Notes: a model not told the origin generated them from the sequence alone. A DNA stretch of 44,003 bases from Bacteroidota bacterium (GCA_025362055.1 JANYIM010000263.1:1-44003), one strand, 5' to 3'. Positions 8,131-17,385 are shown, counted from the first letter of the stretch. Translations and numbers: made by a program.

Positions 8131-8895
8131 TTAAGACGATATATAGGATACTTTACTTCCCCCTTCGGTAAATATTTCCTGGTCAAATACTTTGGGTATG
8201 GTAATAAAAGCTTTGGTATTCCCCGTTAGCACCAGTTCGGTCAACAAAGTATCTGCACAAAAAGCAACGGGTGTTTGCAGTTGAATCAATTTTTGTAAAA
8301 TAGGTTTTGATACTGCATAAGCATGCGTAGTATTATGGAATCCGGCTTTTTTTAGATGTGCGGTATATTTTTTTGGGTAGATATTAGATACCTGTTTCGG
8401 TGTCCATTTAATGATTCTTAATCCCCCCATCAGGTAGTAATAAAATTGTGCAAGTCTCATTTTCGGGCTTACCTTTTCATTATGGTAATAACCCCAGTAA
8501 ACCAGCTCCCAGTTTGCCGGTAATTCTTTTATGATAGCATGGAGTATTGTTTCATCCGTAATGGCAGGCACAAAATCGTCTTCCATGATCAACACTTTTT
8601 CATAGCCTTTATCTAAAATGTGTTTATATAATTGTTTGTGAGATAAGGAACAAGCTACCTGGCCAAGGAACATTTCTTTATTGTTACGATGCATTTTTTT
8701 TGCCTTCTCTGGGTCATAAACATTTGTTCGTATCAACTCCTCCATGGTAAGGTTCATTTTATCTGCTCCATAGAAATATTCAAAATCAACACCTTCAAAA
8801 TGTTTATTTATTTTTTCATGCCTGTCTGCCGACCTGTGCAGTGTTACCACAAAAATCTTGTCGAAATATTTATTTAGTATTTTCAATCCTTTCAT
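8131..8895 (-). CDS. family 25 glycosyltransferase
   Basis: The 254-aa protein fits the GT25 (LPS/LOS biosynthesis, LgtB/Lex-1-like) family: FDKIFVVTLHRSADRHEKINKHFEGVDFEYFYGAD at the N-terminus, GQVACSLSHKQLYKHILDKGYEKVLIMEDDFVPA with the EDD metal-binding motif, and later TTHAYAVSKPILQKLIQLQTPV, the family's second half. It probably adds a hexose to lipooligosaccharide or to an O-chain. It follows a GT2 gene on the same strand by 36 bp and is likely transcribed with it. Confidence 0.92.
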   Translation of the reverse strand: MKGLKILNKYFDKIFVVTLHRSADRHEKINKHFEGVDFEYFYGADKMNLTMEELIRTNVYDPEKAKKMHRNNKEMFLGQVACSLSHKQLYKHILDKGYEKVLIMEDDFVPAITDETILHAIIKELPANWELVYWGYYHNEKVSPKMRLAQFYYYLMGGLRIIKWTPKQVSNIYPKKYTAHLKKAGFHNTTHAYAVSKPILQKLIQLQTPVAFCADTLLTELVLTGNTKAFITIPKVFDQEIFTEGGSKVSYISS

Positions 8896-8931
8896 AATAA
8901 AGTATCGATAAGCGTTAGTCGCTAAAAATTA

Positions 8932-9768
8932 TTAATAAATAAATTTCTTCTTGAACCAGATCTTAAATTTATCTTTTTTCATAATAGCAGGAGTGGGTTC
9001 TGTAAGCGGCCCTGTAAAAGGCTGTCCCTTATGCAGGTAAAACTTATTAAACGTAGAAGAGGTCATATTCCATTTCAATACAAATTGTTTTCTGCCATCA
9101 TTCTTACGGATACGGGTAGTTGATTTTGTCTGGAAATGGTACACCATGCTTTTCCCTATTCCTTTAAAATACCGGCAGCCTGCCTGCCACATTTTCATGG
9201 AAAGATCGTCATCGCTGCCCATACCGGGGCTAAACTCCATACTAAAGCCGCCAATGATATGCCAGTATTTTTTTGCGATCACCACCGGCGGCCAGGTAGC
9301 GCCACTCCAGTCCTCCTTATGCAGTGTGGGCAAGGCTTTCAGAAGTGCCATTTCATCAAACGCCTCGGTTGTTTTTCCAAAATCGGCAAAGATAACAGCA
9401 CCATTACCCGTATCATTGGGCTCTATCATGGTAGCAGAAAGCATGAAATTATCTGTTCCAATGCTCTTTATTTCATCTGCAAGATATTGGTCCCAACCGG
9501 GGCAGCAGTACATGTCGTCATTCATATAGATCATATGGTCACCGGTAGCTAGCGCGCCGGCCATATTCACCGCTATGCAGATACCCACGTTTGAACTCGT
9601 GTATGAAAAGGGAATATTTTGCTCTTTTGCCCACTCTAATGTTCCATCACTCCCATCATTGATATGTAAAATTACCTGGCAGGGTAACACGGAGTTCTTT
9701 CGAATGCTTTCTACGCAAAGTTTTATATATGCTAAATTATTCCAGGTGGGAATGATAACAGAAAACAT
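8932..9768 (-). CDS. family 2 glycosyltransferase
   Basis: The 278-aa protein is a GT-A fold glycosyltransferase: MFSVIIPTWNNLAYIKLCVESIRKNS, then ILHINDGSDGTLEWA, NVGICIAVNMAGALATGDHMIYMNDDMYC, where NDD occupies the DxD position. WPPVVIAKKYWHIIGGFSMEFSPGMGSDDDLSMKMWQAG is the acceptor-side region of the family. It is upstream of the GT25 gene and divergent from a second GT2 gene 62 bp away, within a surface-glycan cluster. Donor and acceptor cannot be told. The start is ATG and no signal or membrane segment is visible, so it should act on the cytoplasmic face. Confidence 0.9.
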   Translation of the reverse strand: MFSVIIPTWNNLAYIKLCVESIRKNSVLPCQVILHINDGSDGTLEWAKEQNIPFSYTSSNVGICIAVNMAGALATGDHMIYMNDDMYCCPGWDQYLADEIKSIGTDNFMLSATMIEPNDTGNGAVIFADFGKTTEAFDEMALLKALPTLHKEDWSGATWPPVVIAKKYWHIIGGFSMEFSPGMGSDDDLSMKMWQAGCRYFKGIGKSMVYHFQTKSTTRIRKNDGRKQFVLKWNMTSSTFNKFYLHKGQPFTGPLTEPTPAIMKKDKFKIWFKKKFIY

Positions 9769-9830
9769 GATTGGCCTGTATTATTTATTTAAAGATAAAA
9801 CTAATGTTTATTTTTAAGGGCAAGTAAATT

Positions 9831-10796
9831 ATGAGTACGTTAATAATGGAGAGCCCTTTTATTTCAATATGCATACCAACCTACAAAAGAGCGGATCTTT
9901 TGAAAAAATTATTGGATTCCATTCAAATGCAAACCTTCCGGAATTTTGAAATCATCATTTGTGATAATAGCCCCGATGATACTGTAAAGGAACTTACAAG
10001 TTCTTACCATCACCTGTTGCCCATTTCTTATGAAAAAAATATCCCCGCTTTATCAGCTACCGAAAATTGCAACAAAACAATGCAACGTGCAAAAGCCCCG
10101 TGGGTAAAGGTTATACATGATGATGATTGGTTCGCTACCGCTGATGCATTGCAGCAATTTGCTGATGCTGCTTTAGGATCCGGGAAAGATTTTATCTTTT
10201 GTGCCAGTACACAGGTAGAGCTGGAGACCAATAAAACAGAAGACCATTCACTTAGCAGCGAAAGAAAAAAATGGCTGGAAGATTCTGTTTTCAGCCTTTT
10301 CTATTTGAACGTGATCGGGCATCCCAGCGTGGTGATGCATAAAAGAGACCCTGCGTTGAAGTACGATCCTGCTTTTAATTGGATACTGGATGTTGATTAT
10401 TATATCCGGTATATCAACGCGCATAATGGTTTTCATTATATTCCTGAAAAACTGGTAAATATCGGTAAAGCGCCCGGGCAGGAATCCAATAAATACTATA
10501 AAAACAAGCTGGTGGAGATACCCGAATATTTTACCATGCTGGCTAAATATAAAAGCGACCTTGCTTTAACCAACCAATATGTTTTTCATCTTGTCTGGAA
10601 CATGCTTAAGAGATATCATATCAAAAATACCAGTGACATCAAAGCACTGGGTTATCATGGCCCCATGCCGGAAAGAATTGAAGCGATCATAAATTATCAG
10701 AAAAAAATTCCGGCGATCATCCTTAAACAAACACCCTGGTCAAAAGTATTGATGCAGCGCTGCTATAAAAAAATTACTCAGGGTTTATATAAATAA
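9831..10796 (+). CDS. family 2 glycosyltransferase
   Basis: The 321-aa product shows the GT2 pattern FISICIPTYKRADLLKKLLDSIQMQTFRNFEIIICDNSPDDTV followed by NCNKTMQRAKAPWVKVIHDDDWF, where HDDDW supplies the metal-binding acidic triad. Later FNWILDVDYYIRYINAHNGFHYIPEKLVNI matches the second half of similar enzymes. Two ATG starts are possible, 9831 and 9846 (MESPFISI); the second lies right at the domain edge. It is convergent with the methyltransferase gene and the two ends overlap by 19 bp. It belongs to the glycan cluster with the two glycosyltransferases upstream. Confidence 0.9.
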   Translation: MSTLIMESPFISICIPTYKRADLLKKLLDSIQMQTFRNFEIIICDNSPDDTVKELTSSYHHLLPISYEKNIPALSATENCNKTMQRAKAPWVKVIHDDDWFATADALQQFADAALGSGKDFIFCASTQVELETNKTEDHSLSSERKKWLEDSVFSLFYLNVIGHPSVVMHKRDPALKYDPAFNWILDVDYYIRYINAHNGFHYIPEKLVNIGKAPGQESNKYYKNKLVEIPEYFTMLAKYKSDLALTNQYVFHLVWNMLKRYHIKNTSDIKALGYHGPMPERIEAIINYQKKIPAIILKQTPWSKVLMQRCYKKITQGLYK

Positions 10797-11746
10797 AAGG
10801 CTGCCTGGTCGGCTTGCTGCATTTTATTGTTTTGCGCATTGATCGCCTTAAATGTTTCTATATCTTTTTTAGTGTACCCCGATGCGGCCTTATCCTTTAT
10901 GTACGAGTTCGCATCAGGCCATGCGATATTTTTTGCATACTGGTCGCTGCCAATGAGGCTCATGTAATTACCATCAAATATTGTTTGGCGCAACTCAAAG
11001 CCGGCTTGCGTTGCAAGGAATTGCATGCTTTTAAGGGAATGAATGATGATATGTCTTGGCGCATCAAGATCCATCCAGTTCACCCCGTATTTTTTCCAAC
11101 TATACATGCCCATGACAGGCGTTCTTATTAAAAGATACTTCCCTTTCCTGAGCAGTTTGAATAATTGCTGCAAAACTTTCCCGGGTTCATCCATGTGTTC
11201 AAAAGCATGATGCAACATGATATAATCGTACTGGCCTTTTGTTTCAAAAATACTTTTCTTATAAATATTTATACTCCCGTATTGCTGATCTGCATCAATG
11301 AATGGATCAATGCCGGTAAGGTTAGTGAACCCAATCCTGAAAAGGCTTAATAACAAACTTCCATTGCCCGTGCCAACATCCAGTATCGCGTCATCATATT
11401 GCACCCCCGCATTTTTTATCCAGGAATAATAGTCGGGCGCTTTGTAGCCAATGGACAAAAGGTTTCCGGCCAATTTATTTTTTCCATAAATAAGATAGGA
11501 CGCTTTTAGTTTCCGGAGTGTGTCGGGTTTTTGCCGCAGGTCCAATCCAAGGTTAAAGGAATAATATCCTTCGTTTGGATAATACTTTCCCATGTTGGCA
11601 GGGATATCCATCAACTGCATGCAGCCGCAATTACCGCATTCCATGTAAGTAAACATCTCCCTTAAACCTAATTGCATTTCTTTTATTTCATGCAACCGGT
11701 TATTAGTGGTGTTACTACAAACTTTACAAGGTGCCGGTGATTCCAT
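10778..11746 (-). CDS. class I SAM-dependent methyltransferase with N-terminal zinc-ribbon-like motif
   Basis: The 322-aa protein begins with paired cysteines, CKVCSN and after about 30 residues CGNCGC, which look like a zinc-binding knuckle. The methyltransferase core follows: AILDVGTGNGSLLLSLFRIGFTNLTGIDPFID (SAM-binding motif I and the acidic residue), YDYIMLHHAFEHMDEPGKVLQQLFKLLRKGKYLLIRTPV (motifs II-III). This arrangement is seen in sugar C- and O-methyltransferases of glycan clusters, which suits its neighbours, but the acceptor is not known. It overlaps the convergent GT2 gene by 19 bp at the 3' end. Confidence 0.88.
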   Translation of the reverse strand: MESPAPCKVCSNTTNNRLHEIKEMQLGLREMFTYMECGNCGCMQLMDIPANMGKYYPNEGYYSFNLGLDLRQKPDTLRKLKASYLIYGKNKLAGNLLSIGYKAPDYYSWIKNAGVQYDDAILDVGTGNGSLLLSLFRIGFTNLTGIDPFIDADQQYGSINIYKKSIFETKGQYDYIMLHHAFEHMDEPGKVLQQLFKLLRKGKYLLIRTPVMGMYSWKKYGVNWMDLDAPRHIIIHSLKSMQFLATQAGFELRQTIFDGNYMSLIGSDQYAKNIAWPDANSYIKDKAASGYTKKDIETFKAINAQNNKMQQADQAAFYLYKP

Positions 11747-11802
11747 TTCTTTAATTGTACAAGGAGTATAAAAATAAGATTATTTAAATAGCGGGAGGAG
11801 GG

Positions 11803-11833
11803 AATAAAAAAATCCCCCGTTCTTTAACGGGGG
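11803..11833 (-). terminator. intrinsic terminator of typA
   Basis: Read on the minus strand, an 8-bp stem CCCCCGTT/AACGGGGG with a 4-nt loop is followed by ATTTTTTTATT. It lies about 20 bp after the typA stop and has all parts of a rho-independent terminator. Confidence 0.88.
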
Positions 11834-11854
11834 ACACTATCATTACTGCTCTTT

Positions 11855-13666
11855 TTATACAGCTTCTGCCGTCATTGATTTCTGTACGCGTTTCCTGTCA
11901 TCCTCATTCAATATCACTTTGCGCATACGGATATTCTTAGGCGTTACCTCTATACACTCGTCCTGCTGTATGTATTCCATGCATTCTTCCAGTGTCATCA
12001 ATGTTTTAGGAGCAATGCGGCTGGCATCATCACTTCCGCTTGCACGGTGGTTGGTTAATTTTTTTGGTTCAGTTGCATTCACGATAAGGTCGCCCGGCTT
12101 GATGTGCTCTGCGATGATCTGCCCTGCATAAACCTCTTCACCCGGGTCAACAAAAAATGTTCCCCTGTCCTGTAATTTATCAATAGAATAACCGGTCGTT
12201 TTTTCTGTATTCTTGGAAAGTAATACCCCGTTATTCCTTCCGGGTATCGGCCCTTTCCATGGACGATAATCCGTGAACCGATGCGCCATTACAGCTTCTC
12301 CGGCAGTATTGGTAAGCATATTGCTTCTTAATCCTATCAAACCGCGTGAAGGGATATCAAATTCAAGGTGCTGCATTTCTCCCTTGCTTTCCATGATCAG
12401 CATTTCACCTTTGCGTTGTGTTACCAGGTCAATTACCTTACCACTGAATTCCTGTGGTACATCCACCACTAAGTTTTCAAAAGGCTCACATTTCTTACCA
12501 TCAATTTCTTTTATGATAACGGTTGGTTGTCCAACAGTTAATTCATATCCTTCGCGACGCATTGTCTCGATCAGGATACCAAGGTGCAGGATACCGCGGC
12601 CAAATACCTGGAAGCTATCCGCTCCATCTGTATCTTCTACCTTTAATGCAAGATTTTTTTCTGTCTCTTTCATCAGCCTGTCGCGCAGGTGGCGTGAAGT
12701 AACAAATTTTCCGTCTTTACCAAAAAAGGGCGAATTGTTAATGCTGAATAACATGCTCATCGTAGGTTCGTCTACGCTTATCAGTGGTAATGCTTCCGGG
12801 AATTCTATATCACATACGGTATCGCCGATATTGAATTCGTCGAGACCAACCAATGCGCAGATATCACCGGCGCTTACTTCTGCAGCTTTCTTTTTACCAA
12901 GCGCCTCAAACGTATATAATTCTTTTATTTTTAATTTTTTTATCGCACCCCCTGCCTGTACCAATGCGATCTGCTGGCCCTCTTTCACTGTACCACGTGC
13001 AACTTTACCTACTGCGATCCTTCCCAAAAAAGAAGAATAATCCAGCGAAGTGATCTGCATTTGTGTAGTGCCTTCATTTACTTTTGGCTCAGGTACAAAT
13101 TCGAGAATTGCATCAAGCAAAGGGAAAATATTATCTGTCTCTGTTAAAGAAGTATTCATCCACCCCTGTTTGCTGCTGCCGTAAATAGTTGGGAAATCAA
13201 GCTGCTCTTCTGTAGCATCAAGGTTGAAAAATAATTCAAATACGGCATCATGTACTTCATCGGGGCGGCAATTGGGCTTATCAACCTTATTGATCACCAC
13301 AATTGGGTGTAACCCTAACCGTAATGCTTTTTGCAAAACAAAACGCGTTTGAGGCATGGGGCCTTCAAAAGCATCTACCAACAGCAAAACACCATCGGCC
13401 ATTTTTAAAACGCGTTCTACCTCACCGCCGAAATCACTATGGCCCGGGGTATCGATGACATTTATTTTTACGTCTTTATACGTTACTGATACGTTCTTGC
13501 TGAAAATGGTGATGCCCCTTTCCCTTTCAAGGTCATTATTATCCATGATCAATTCACCCGTTTCCTGGTTATCCCGGAAGATATTGGTGCTGTGCAGGAT
13601 CTTGTCTACCAGTGTTGTTTTACCATGATCAACGTGAGCGATAATGGCGATGTTCCTTATATTCAT
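11855..13666 (-). CDS. typA: TypA/BipA ribosome-associated translational GTPase
   Basis: The 603-aa product has the normal TypA length. G1 is IAHVDHGKTTLVDKIL, the switch region has RERGITIFSKNVSVTY, G3 is VIDTPGHSDFGGEV and G4 is VINKVDKPNCRP. The elongation-factor-like beta-barrel domain II follows (SLDYSSFLGRIAVGKVARGTVKEGQ). The EF-G-like domains include GRGILHLGILIETMRREGYELTVGQP, and the BipA-specific C-terminal region contains NVYSK-equivalent positions in RASGSDDASRIAPKTLMTLEECMEYI. TypA acts in 50S subunit assembly and stress or cold adaptation. It is a single-gene unit with its own promoter and terminator. Confidence 0.97.
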   Translation of the reverse strand: MNIRNIAIIAHVDHGKTTLVDKILHSTNIFRDNQETGELIMDNNDLERERGITIFSKNVSVTYKDVKINVIDTPGHSDFGGEVERVLKMADGVLLLVDAFEGPMPQTRFVLQKALRLGLHPIVVINKVDKPNCRPDEVHDAVFELFFNLDATEEQLDFPTIYGSSKQGWMNTSLTETDNIFPLLDAILEFVPEPKVNEGTTQMQITSLDYSSFLGRIAVGKVARGTVKEGQQIALVQAGGAIKKLKIKELYTFEALGKKKAAEVSAGDICALVGLDEFNIGDTVCDIEFPEALPLISVDEPTMSMLFSINNSPFFGKDGKFVTSRHLRDRLMKETEKNLALKVEDTDGADSFQVFGRGILHLGILIETMRREGYELTVGQPTVIIKEIDGKKCEPFENLVVDVPQEFSGKVIDLVTQRKGEMLIMESKGEMQHLEFDIPSRGLIGLRSNMLTNTAGEAVMAHRFTDYRPWKGPIPGRNNGVLLSKNTEKTTGYSIDKLQDRGTFFVDPGEEVYAGQIIAEHIKPGDLIVNATEPKKLTNHRASGSDDASRIAPKTLMTLEECMEYIQQDECIEVTPKNIRMRKVILNEDDRKRVQKSMTAEAV

Positions 13667-13761
13667 TTTTACTTTGTTGATGAGCTGGCTGGTTGATATA
13701 AAGCAAGTTATACTTATTAACTTTTCTGCCTATTAACCTTTCAACCCAATTTTTCGAGGCG

Positions 13762-13791
13762 CAAAGGTACGTTAAATCACCCGGATGGCAA
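13762..13791 (-). promoter_or_regulatory. typA promoter (TTG-N19-TACCTTTG)
   Basis: On the minus strand TTG and TACCTTTG are separated by exactly 19 bp, an excellent match to the Bacteroidota housekeeping promoter. The box ends 95 bp before the typA ATG, so this gene, unlike several others here, has a leader of roughly 85-90 nt. Confidence 0.75.
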
Positions 13792-13923
13792 CGTTAAATG
13801 TAAATTAATATAAGGTTGTCATTTAGCTGCTTTTAGCGTGCTAACGGGAAGACGCTTCCTGAGATTTAATTAATAACTTCATAGCCGAGTTTTTATATTA
13901 GCATTTACTTAACCTGCACAGCA

Positions 13924-14592
13924 ATGGACACCCTGTTTAACGATTATATTCTTTACTATAAGGCCCGCATGAAACGATGGGAGAACAGCAATACCTATCC
14001 GCATTCTTATGAATCAGAAAAAGCGATCTATGAATTGGTTGCCTCCTGCAGCAGCATGGAAGACCTGCAAAACAAAGCGGATCAATTCCGTGCACTAACG
14101 GTGCAAAATGCCATTGCATTGGTGAAAGACCAGGAAATATTCCGCAAACAAGTTTATGAAGACTGTAAAGAGTTTATCCGCGCAAAGGGGCCTGCTGCGG
14201 TACTCGAAAAAATCGAGGAGATGAGGTCCGATATGGAACTCGTGGAAATGGTGAACAGGGTGCATCAAAAAAACAGCATTGAAATTACGGTGGATCAATT
14301 AGTAAGTTTTTTTTACAGCGATTTCGTAGCGATGGAAAATATTGAGGTATACCAACAGGCAAGCATACCCGAAGAATGGAAAAAAGAAAGCGAAGGATAT
14401 GCACAGGATGCAATGGAGAGTGGAAAAAAGTTATGGCAGGAAACACAATTGCCCGAAGCAAGGAACTGGCAACCGGGCTGGACATTGAATTATGACCTGT
14501 TACAGGAAGAGCGCCACCGCAGGCTCATTCCCATAAACGATATTGAACTGGAAAAGAAAATAGCATTGCACAAAAAATATAAACCTGCCTGA
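13924..14592 (+). CDS. unrecognised helical protein, first gene of a pair
   Basis: The 222-aa product has no signal peptide or membrane segment and looks cytoplasmic. It is rich in predicted helix with charged stretches (YESEKAIYELVASCSSMEDLQNKADQFRAL, GPAAVLEKIEEMRSDMELVEMVNRVHQ) and ends in a basic ELEKKIALHKKYKPA. I do not recognise a family. The stop is separated by one base from the ATG of the next gene (TGATATG), so the two are almost certainly co-transcribed and probably act together. The 257-bp gap before it, divergent from typA, should hold its promoter but no confident box was seen. Confidence 0.78.
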   Translation: MDTLFNDYILYYKARMKRWENSNTYPHSYESEKAIYELVASCSSMEDLQNKADQFRALTVQNAIALVKDQEIFRKQVYEDCKEFIRAKGPAAVLEKIEEMRSDMELVEMVNRVHQKNSIEITVDQLVSFFYSDFVAMENIEVYQQASIPEEWKKESEGYAQDAMESGKKLWQETQLPEARNWQPGWTLNYDLLQEERHRRLIPINDIELEKKIALHKKYKPA

Positions 14593-14593
14593 T

Positions 14594-15658
14594 ATGCCTA
14601 TTGAAAAAACATATACAGACGCAATGCTGGGCACTTTCCGCAATATGTTGCAGGAGTGCAAAGACAAAAAAATGAGTGGCGAGGCATTTGATAAAATGGC
14701 AGCAGCAATGAGCCGGATGGAAGCGCTTGCATTGGAAATGAACGACCTCGGTGCATTCAGTGCAAAAATGGCCACAGAAGGTTTATTCACTGATTTCAGT
14801 ACGGCTTACGGAGCCGTGCTTGCAGAAGAAGGGCAAAAAAAATACACTTCATCCGGCACTTATGATGATGATAAATTATTACAACAAACATTATCGGGTT
14901 ATGAAAATAGTTTAGTGCAATTGAATAATCATCCTGATAAAGAAAGATTACAGGCCTCGATACAAAATGTGATCGACCTGGGCAGGTCCGGTATCAACTA
15001 TCCCACATTTTTGCGTTTGTTGATAGAAAAGGGTTTGGACAAAGCCATGGAAGGATCCATAATAAGCCGCGAGGCTTTGGAAAAGGATATCCACTGGGCG
15101 GCAGAATTGATCCTGCCCGTGTATGAAAAAAGAAACAGGGAGATCCTGGCAAAATATGATGAAATGGCTGCTGTTGCTGTATTTGGTGTGCCCGATAGCA
15201 TTGTGTTTTCGATGGAACGGTTCAGAATAGATTCGGCGTTTCAACCGGCCATCAATAAATACCAGGCCATCATTGACCGCTGGGGAAGATTACTGGAACT
15301 GGTACATGATTGGATAGATGCGCACACTTCTTTTGCACCTTATGATGAACGTTGGGTGAGTTTGGGAGGAATGGAAATGACGAAACGTAATATTAAATAT
15401 TGCAAAGAATGTTATCCCGGATATTTTAAAGTAAGAGAGGATATTTTTAACCGGTATTTTGCTATGCAATGGGATGATGTTTTTGTACACGAGTCCTTTT
15501 CCAATGAACGTAAAGCGAGAAGGTGCATGTATACAGATGCTTATATAGAATTCTTAAAAGAAGTTTACCCACATTGCAAGCCATTTTCTACGGCGCCGCC
15601 CGAACTCATTGCAAAGGCTGAGCAATATCACAATGACAAAGCGGTATTTATAAAATGA
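14594..15658 (+). CDS. unrecognised helical protein, second gene of a pair
   Basis: The 354-aa product is also without signal or membrane segments. The first 60 residues are a methionine- and alanine-rich helix (MSGEAFDKMAAAMSRMEALALEMNDLGAFSAKMA). The C-terminal third is rich in aromatic residues and cysteines (NIKYCKECYPGYFKVREDIFNRYFAMQWDDVF, KARRCMYTDAYIEFLKEVYPHC). The CKEC pair followed by two later cysteines could bind a metal, which is only a guess. No family is recognised. It is directly coupled to the 222-aa gene. The next gene, an amidase, starts 48 bp later and could share the transcript. Confidence 0.78.
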   Translation: MPIEKTYTDAMLGTFRNMLQECKDKKMSGEAFDKMAAAMSRMEALALEMNDLGAFSAKMATEGLFTDFSTAYGAVLAEEGQKKYTSSGTYDDDKLLQQTLSGYENSLVQLNNHPDKERLQASIQNVIDLGRSGINYPTFLRLLIEKGLDKAMEGSIISREALEKDIHWAAELILPVYEKRNREILAKYDEMAAVAVFGVPDSIVFSMERFRIDSAFQPAINKYQAIIDRWGRLLELVHDWIDAHTSFAPYDERWVSLGGMEMTKRNIKYCKECYPGYFKVREDIFNRYFAMQWDDVFVHESFSNERKARRCMYTDAYIEFLKEVYPHCKPFSTAPPELIAKAEQYHNDKAVFIK

Positions 15659-15706
15659 AAGCACATCATTCTTTATTTTATAGTTTTTTCTATTAAAAAA
15701 ATTTAA

Positions 15707-17350
15707 ATGAAATATCTTTTTCTATCATTCCTTATATGCCTACGTTTTGCGGCCTATTCACAGGACACACTTACTATCAAAGATATCCCGGCTGCAGAAC
15801 GCATTATCGGACTGCAGTTCAACCCTGCCGAAAGAGATTCTTTATTTGATGATGTGAAAGGGAATATGAAAGAGTATAATAAAATGAGGCAATATAAACT
15901 TGGGAACAATGTTCCCTTAAGTACCTGGCAGAGTCCGTTGCTGCCTGGGATGAAATTCAATATGAAGCAGGATCCTGTTGAATGGGATATTCCATCCAAT
16001 GTTTCAGTACCGGTAAATAAAAATGAATTGGCATTTTATTCCGTTATTCAACTGGCATCGCTCATTAAAAACAAAAAGATCAGTTCTGTTGAGCTCACAA
16101 AATTCTTTATTGACCGCTTAAAAAAATTCGGTGATACGTTGCATTGCGTCATTTCTCTTACAGAAGATATTGCGATGACAGAAGCCATGCAGGCAGATAA
16201 GGAAATTGCTGCCGGTAAATATCGTGGTCCGCTACACGGGATTCCTTATGGTTTGAAAGACCTCTTTGCAGTTAAAGGAACAAAAACGACCTGGGGTGCT
16301 GCGCCTTTTAAAGAGCAACGGATAGATGATAACGCATACGTTTATACGAAATTAAAAGAGGCCGGTGCTGTGCTCATCGCAAAATTCACTTTGGGTGCTT
16401 TGGCCATGGGCGATTACTGGTATGGCGGCAGGACCAGGAATCCCTGGAATTTAAAAAGAGGCTCCAGCGGCTCATCTGCCGGCTCCACCGCGGCTACTGT
16501 TGCGGGTCTTGTTCCCTTCGCTATAGGAACAGAGACCTGGGGTTCCATCATTTCTCCTTCTCATACCTGCGGTGCAACAGGTCTCAGGCCTACATTTGGA
16601 AGCATCAGCAGGACCGGTGCCATGGCATTGAGTTATAGTCTTGATAAGGTAGGTCCTATTTGCAGAAGTGCTGCAGATGCCGCCATTGTATTCAATTACC
16701 TGCATGGAACAGATGGAAAGGATCAATGCGCAGTGAATATGCCTTTTAACTATACCGGCAAGGCCGATCTTTCAAAATTAAAGATCGCTTACGCAAAACA
16801 GTATTTTGAAAAAGGAGATACACTGGGAAATGAATTAAAGGTGCTGGATGTATACAGGAAACTGGGGGCAACACTTGTCCCTGTCGATTTTCCGGATTCA
16901 ACCATTTACAATTTTGATATCATGGGTATCATTATTGGTGCAGAGTGTTCGGCACAGTTTGATGAATTCACCCGCTCACACCTGGCAGATGAAATGACAA
17001 AGCAGGGCAAGGGTGATTGGCCCAATCAATTCCGTACGGCAAGATTTATTCCTGCGGTAGAATATATTAATGCTTACCGCCACCGTTACCTGCTCATGCA
17101 AAAAGTAAATGAAGTGATCAGCCAGTACGACTTCTTTATTTGCCCTACATACGCTGGAAACCAGTCGGCGATCACCAATCTTACCGGTTACCCCGCTGTT
17201 TGTTTTCCTACAGGCTTCAATAAGAATAATCTGCCTACCAGCATCACATTAATCGGAAAACTATATGATGAGGCCAATTTACTGGCTGCTGCCAAAGCTT
17301 TCCAGGACGCCACTGATTTTGATAAGCAACACCCTGCAATGTTCAGGTAA
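15707..17350 (+). CDS. exported amidase-signature family hydrolase
   Basis: The 547-aa protein has a signal peptide (KYLFLSFLICLRFAAYSQ) and an amidase signature domain. The Ser-cisSer-Lys triad is visible: Lys in GIPYGLKDLFAVKGTKTTWGA, the cis-Ser in RGSSGSSAGSTAATVAGLVPFAIGTE, and the nucleophile Ser in ETWGSIISPSHTCGATGLRPTFG. Canonical enzymes have GGSI before the nucleophile; here it is WGSI. About 110 residues between the signal and the domain are extra compared with GatA-like enzymes. Because of the signal it is not GatA of the tRNA-dependent transamidation pathway and probably hydrolyses an amide or peptide in the periplasm. The substrate is unknown. Confidence 0.9.
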   Translation: MKYLFLSFLICLRFAAYSQDTLTIKDIPAAERIIGLQFNPAERDSLFDDVKGNMKEYNKMRQYKLGNNVPLSTWQSPLLPGMKFNMKQDPVEWDIPSNVSVPVNKNELAFYSVIQLASLIKNKKISSVELTKFFIDRLKKFGDTLHCVISLTEDIAMTEAMQADKEIAAGKYRGPLHGIPYGLKDLFAVKGTKTTWGAAPFKEQRIDDNAYVYTKLKEAGAVLIAKFTLGALAMGDYWYGGRTRNPWNLKRGSSGSSAGSTAATVAGLVPFAIGTETWGSIISPSHTCGATGLRPTFGSISRTGAMALSYSLDKVGPICRSAADAAIVFNYLHGTDGKDQCAVNMPFNYTGKADLSKLKIAYAKQYFEKGDTLGNELKVLDVYRKLGATLVPVDFPDSTIYNFDIMGIIIGAECSAQFDEFTRSHLADEMTKQGKGDWPNQFRTARFIPAVEYINAYRHRYLLMQKVNEVISQYDFFICPTYAGNQSAITNLTGYPAVCFPTGFNKNNLPTSITLIGKLYDEANLLAAAKAFQDATDFDKQHPAMFR

Positions 17351-17377
17351 GCAGCCTTTACATACAATAATTCTTGG

Positions 17378-17385
17378 TAGATTTG
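17378..17385 (+). promoter_or_regulatory. -7 box upstream of uvrB
   Basis: TAGATTTG fits TAnnTTTG and lies 34 bp before the GTG start of uvrB. Only a weak TTT element sits near the expected -33 position, so the promoter is likely but not certain. No LexA-type operator was recognised. Confidence 0.45.

Noticed and set aside
10778-10796. 19-bp tail-to-tail overlap of the GT2 and methyltransferase genes
   Set aside because: Convergent 3' overlaps are common in dense genomes, and both C-termini look normal.
12273-13040. 255-aa plus-strand ORF
   Set aside because: It lies wholly antisense to typA, and its Ser/Pro/Ile-rich translation looks like a shadow of the real gene.
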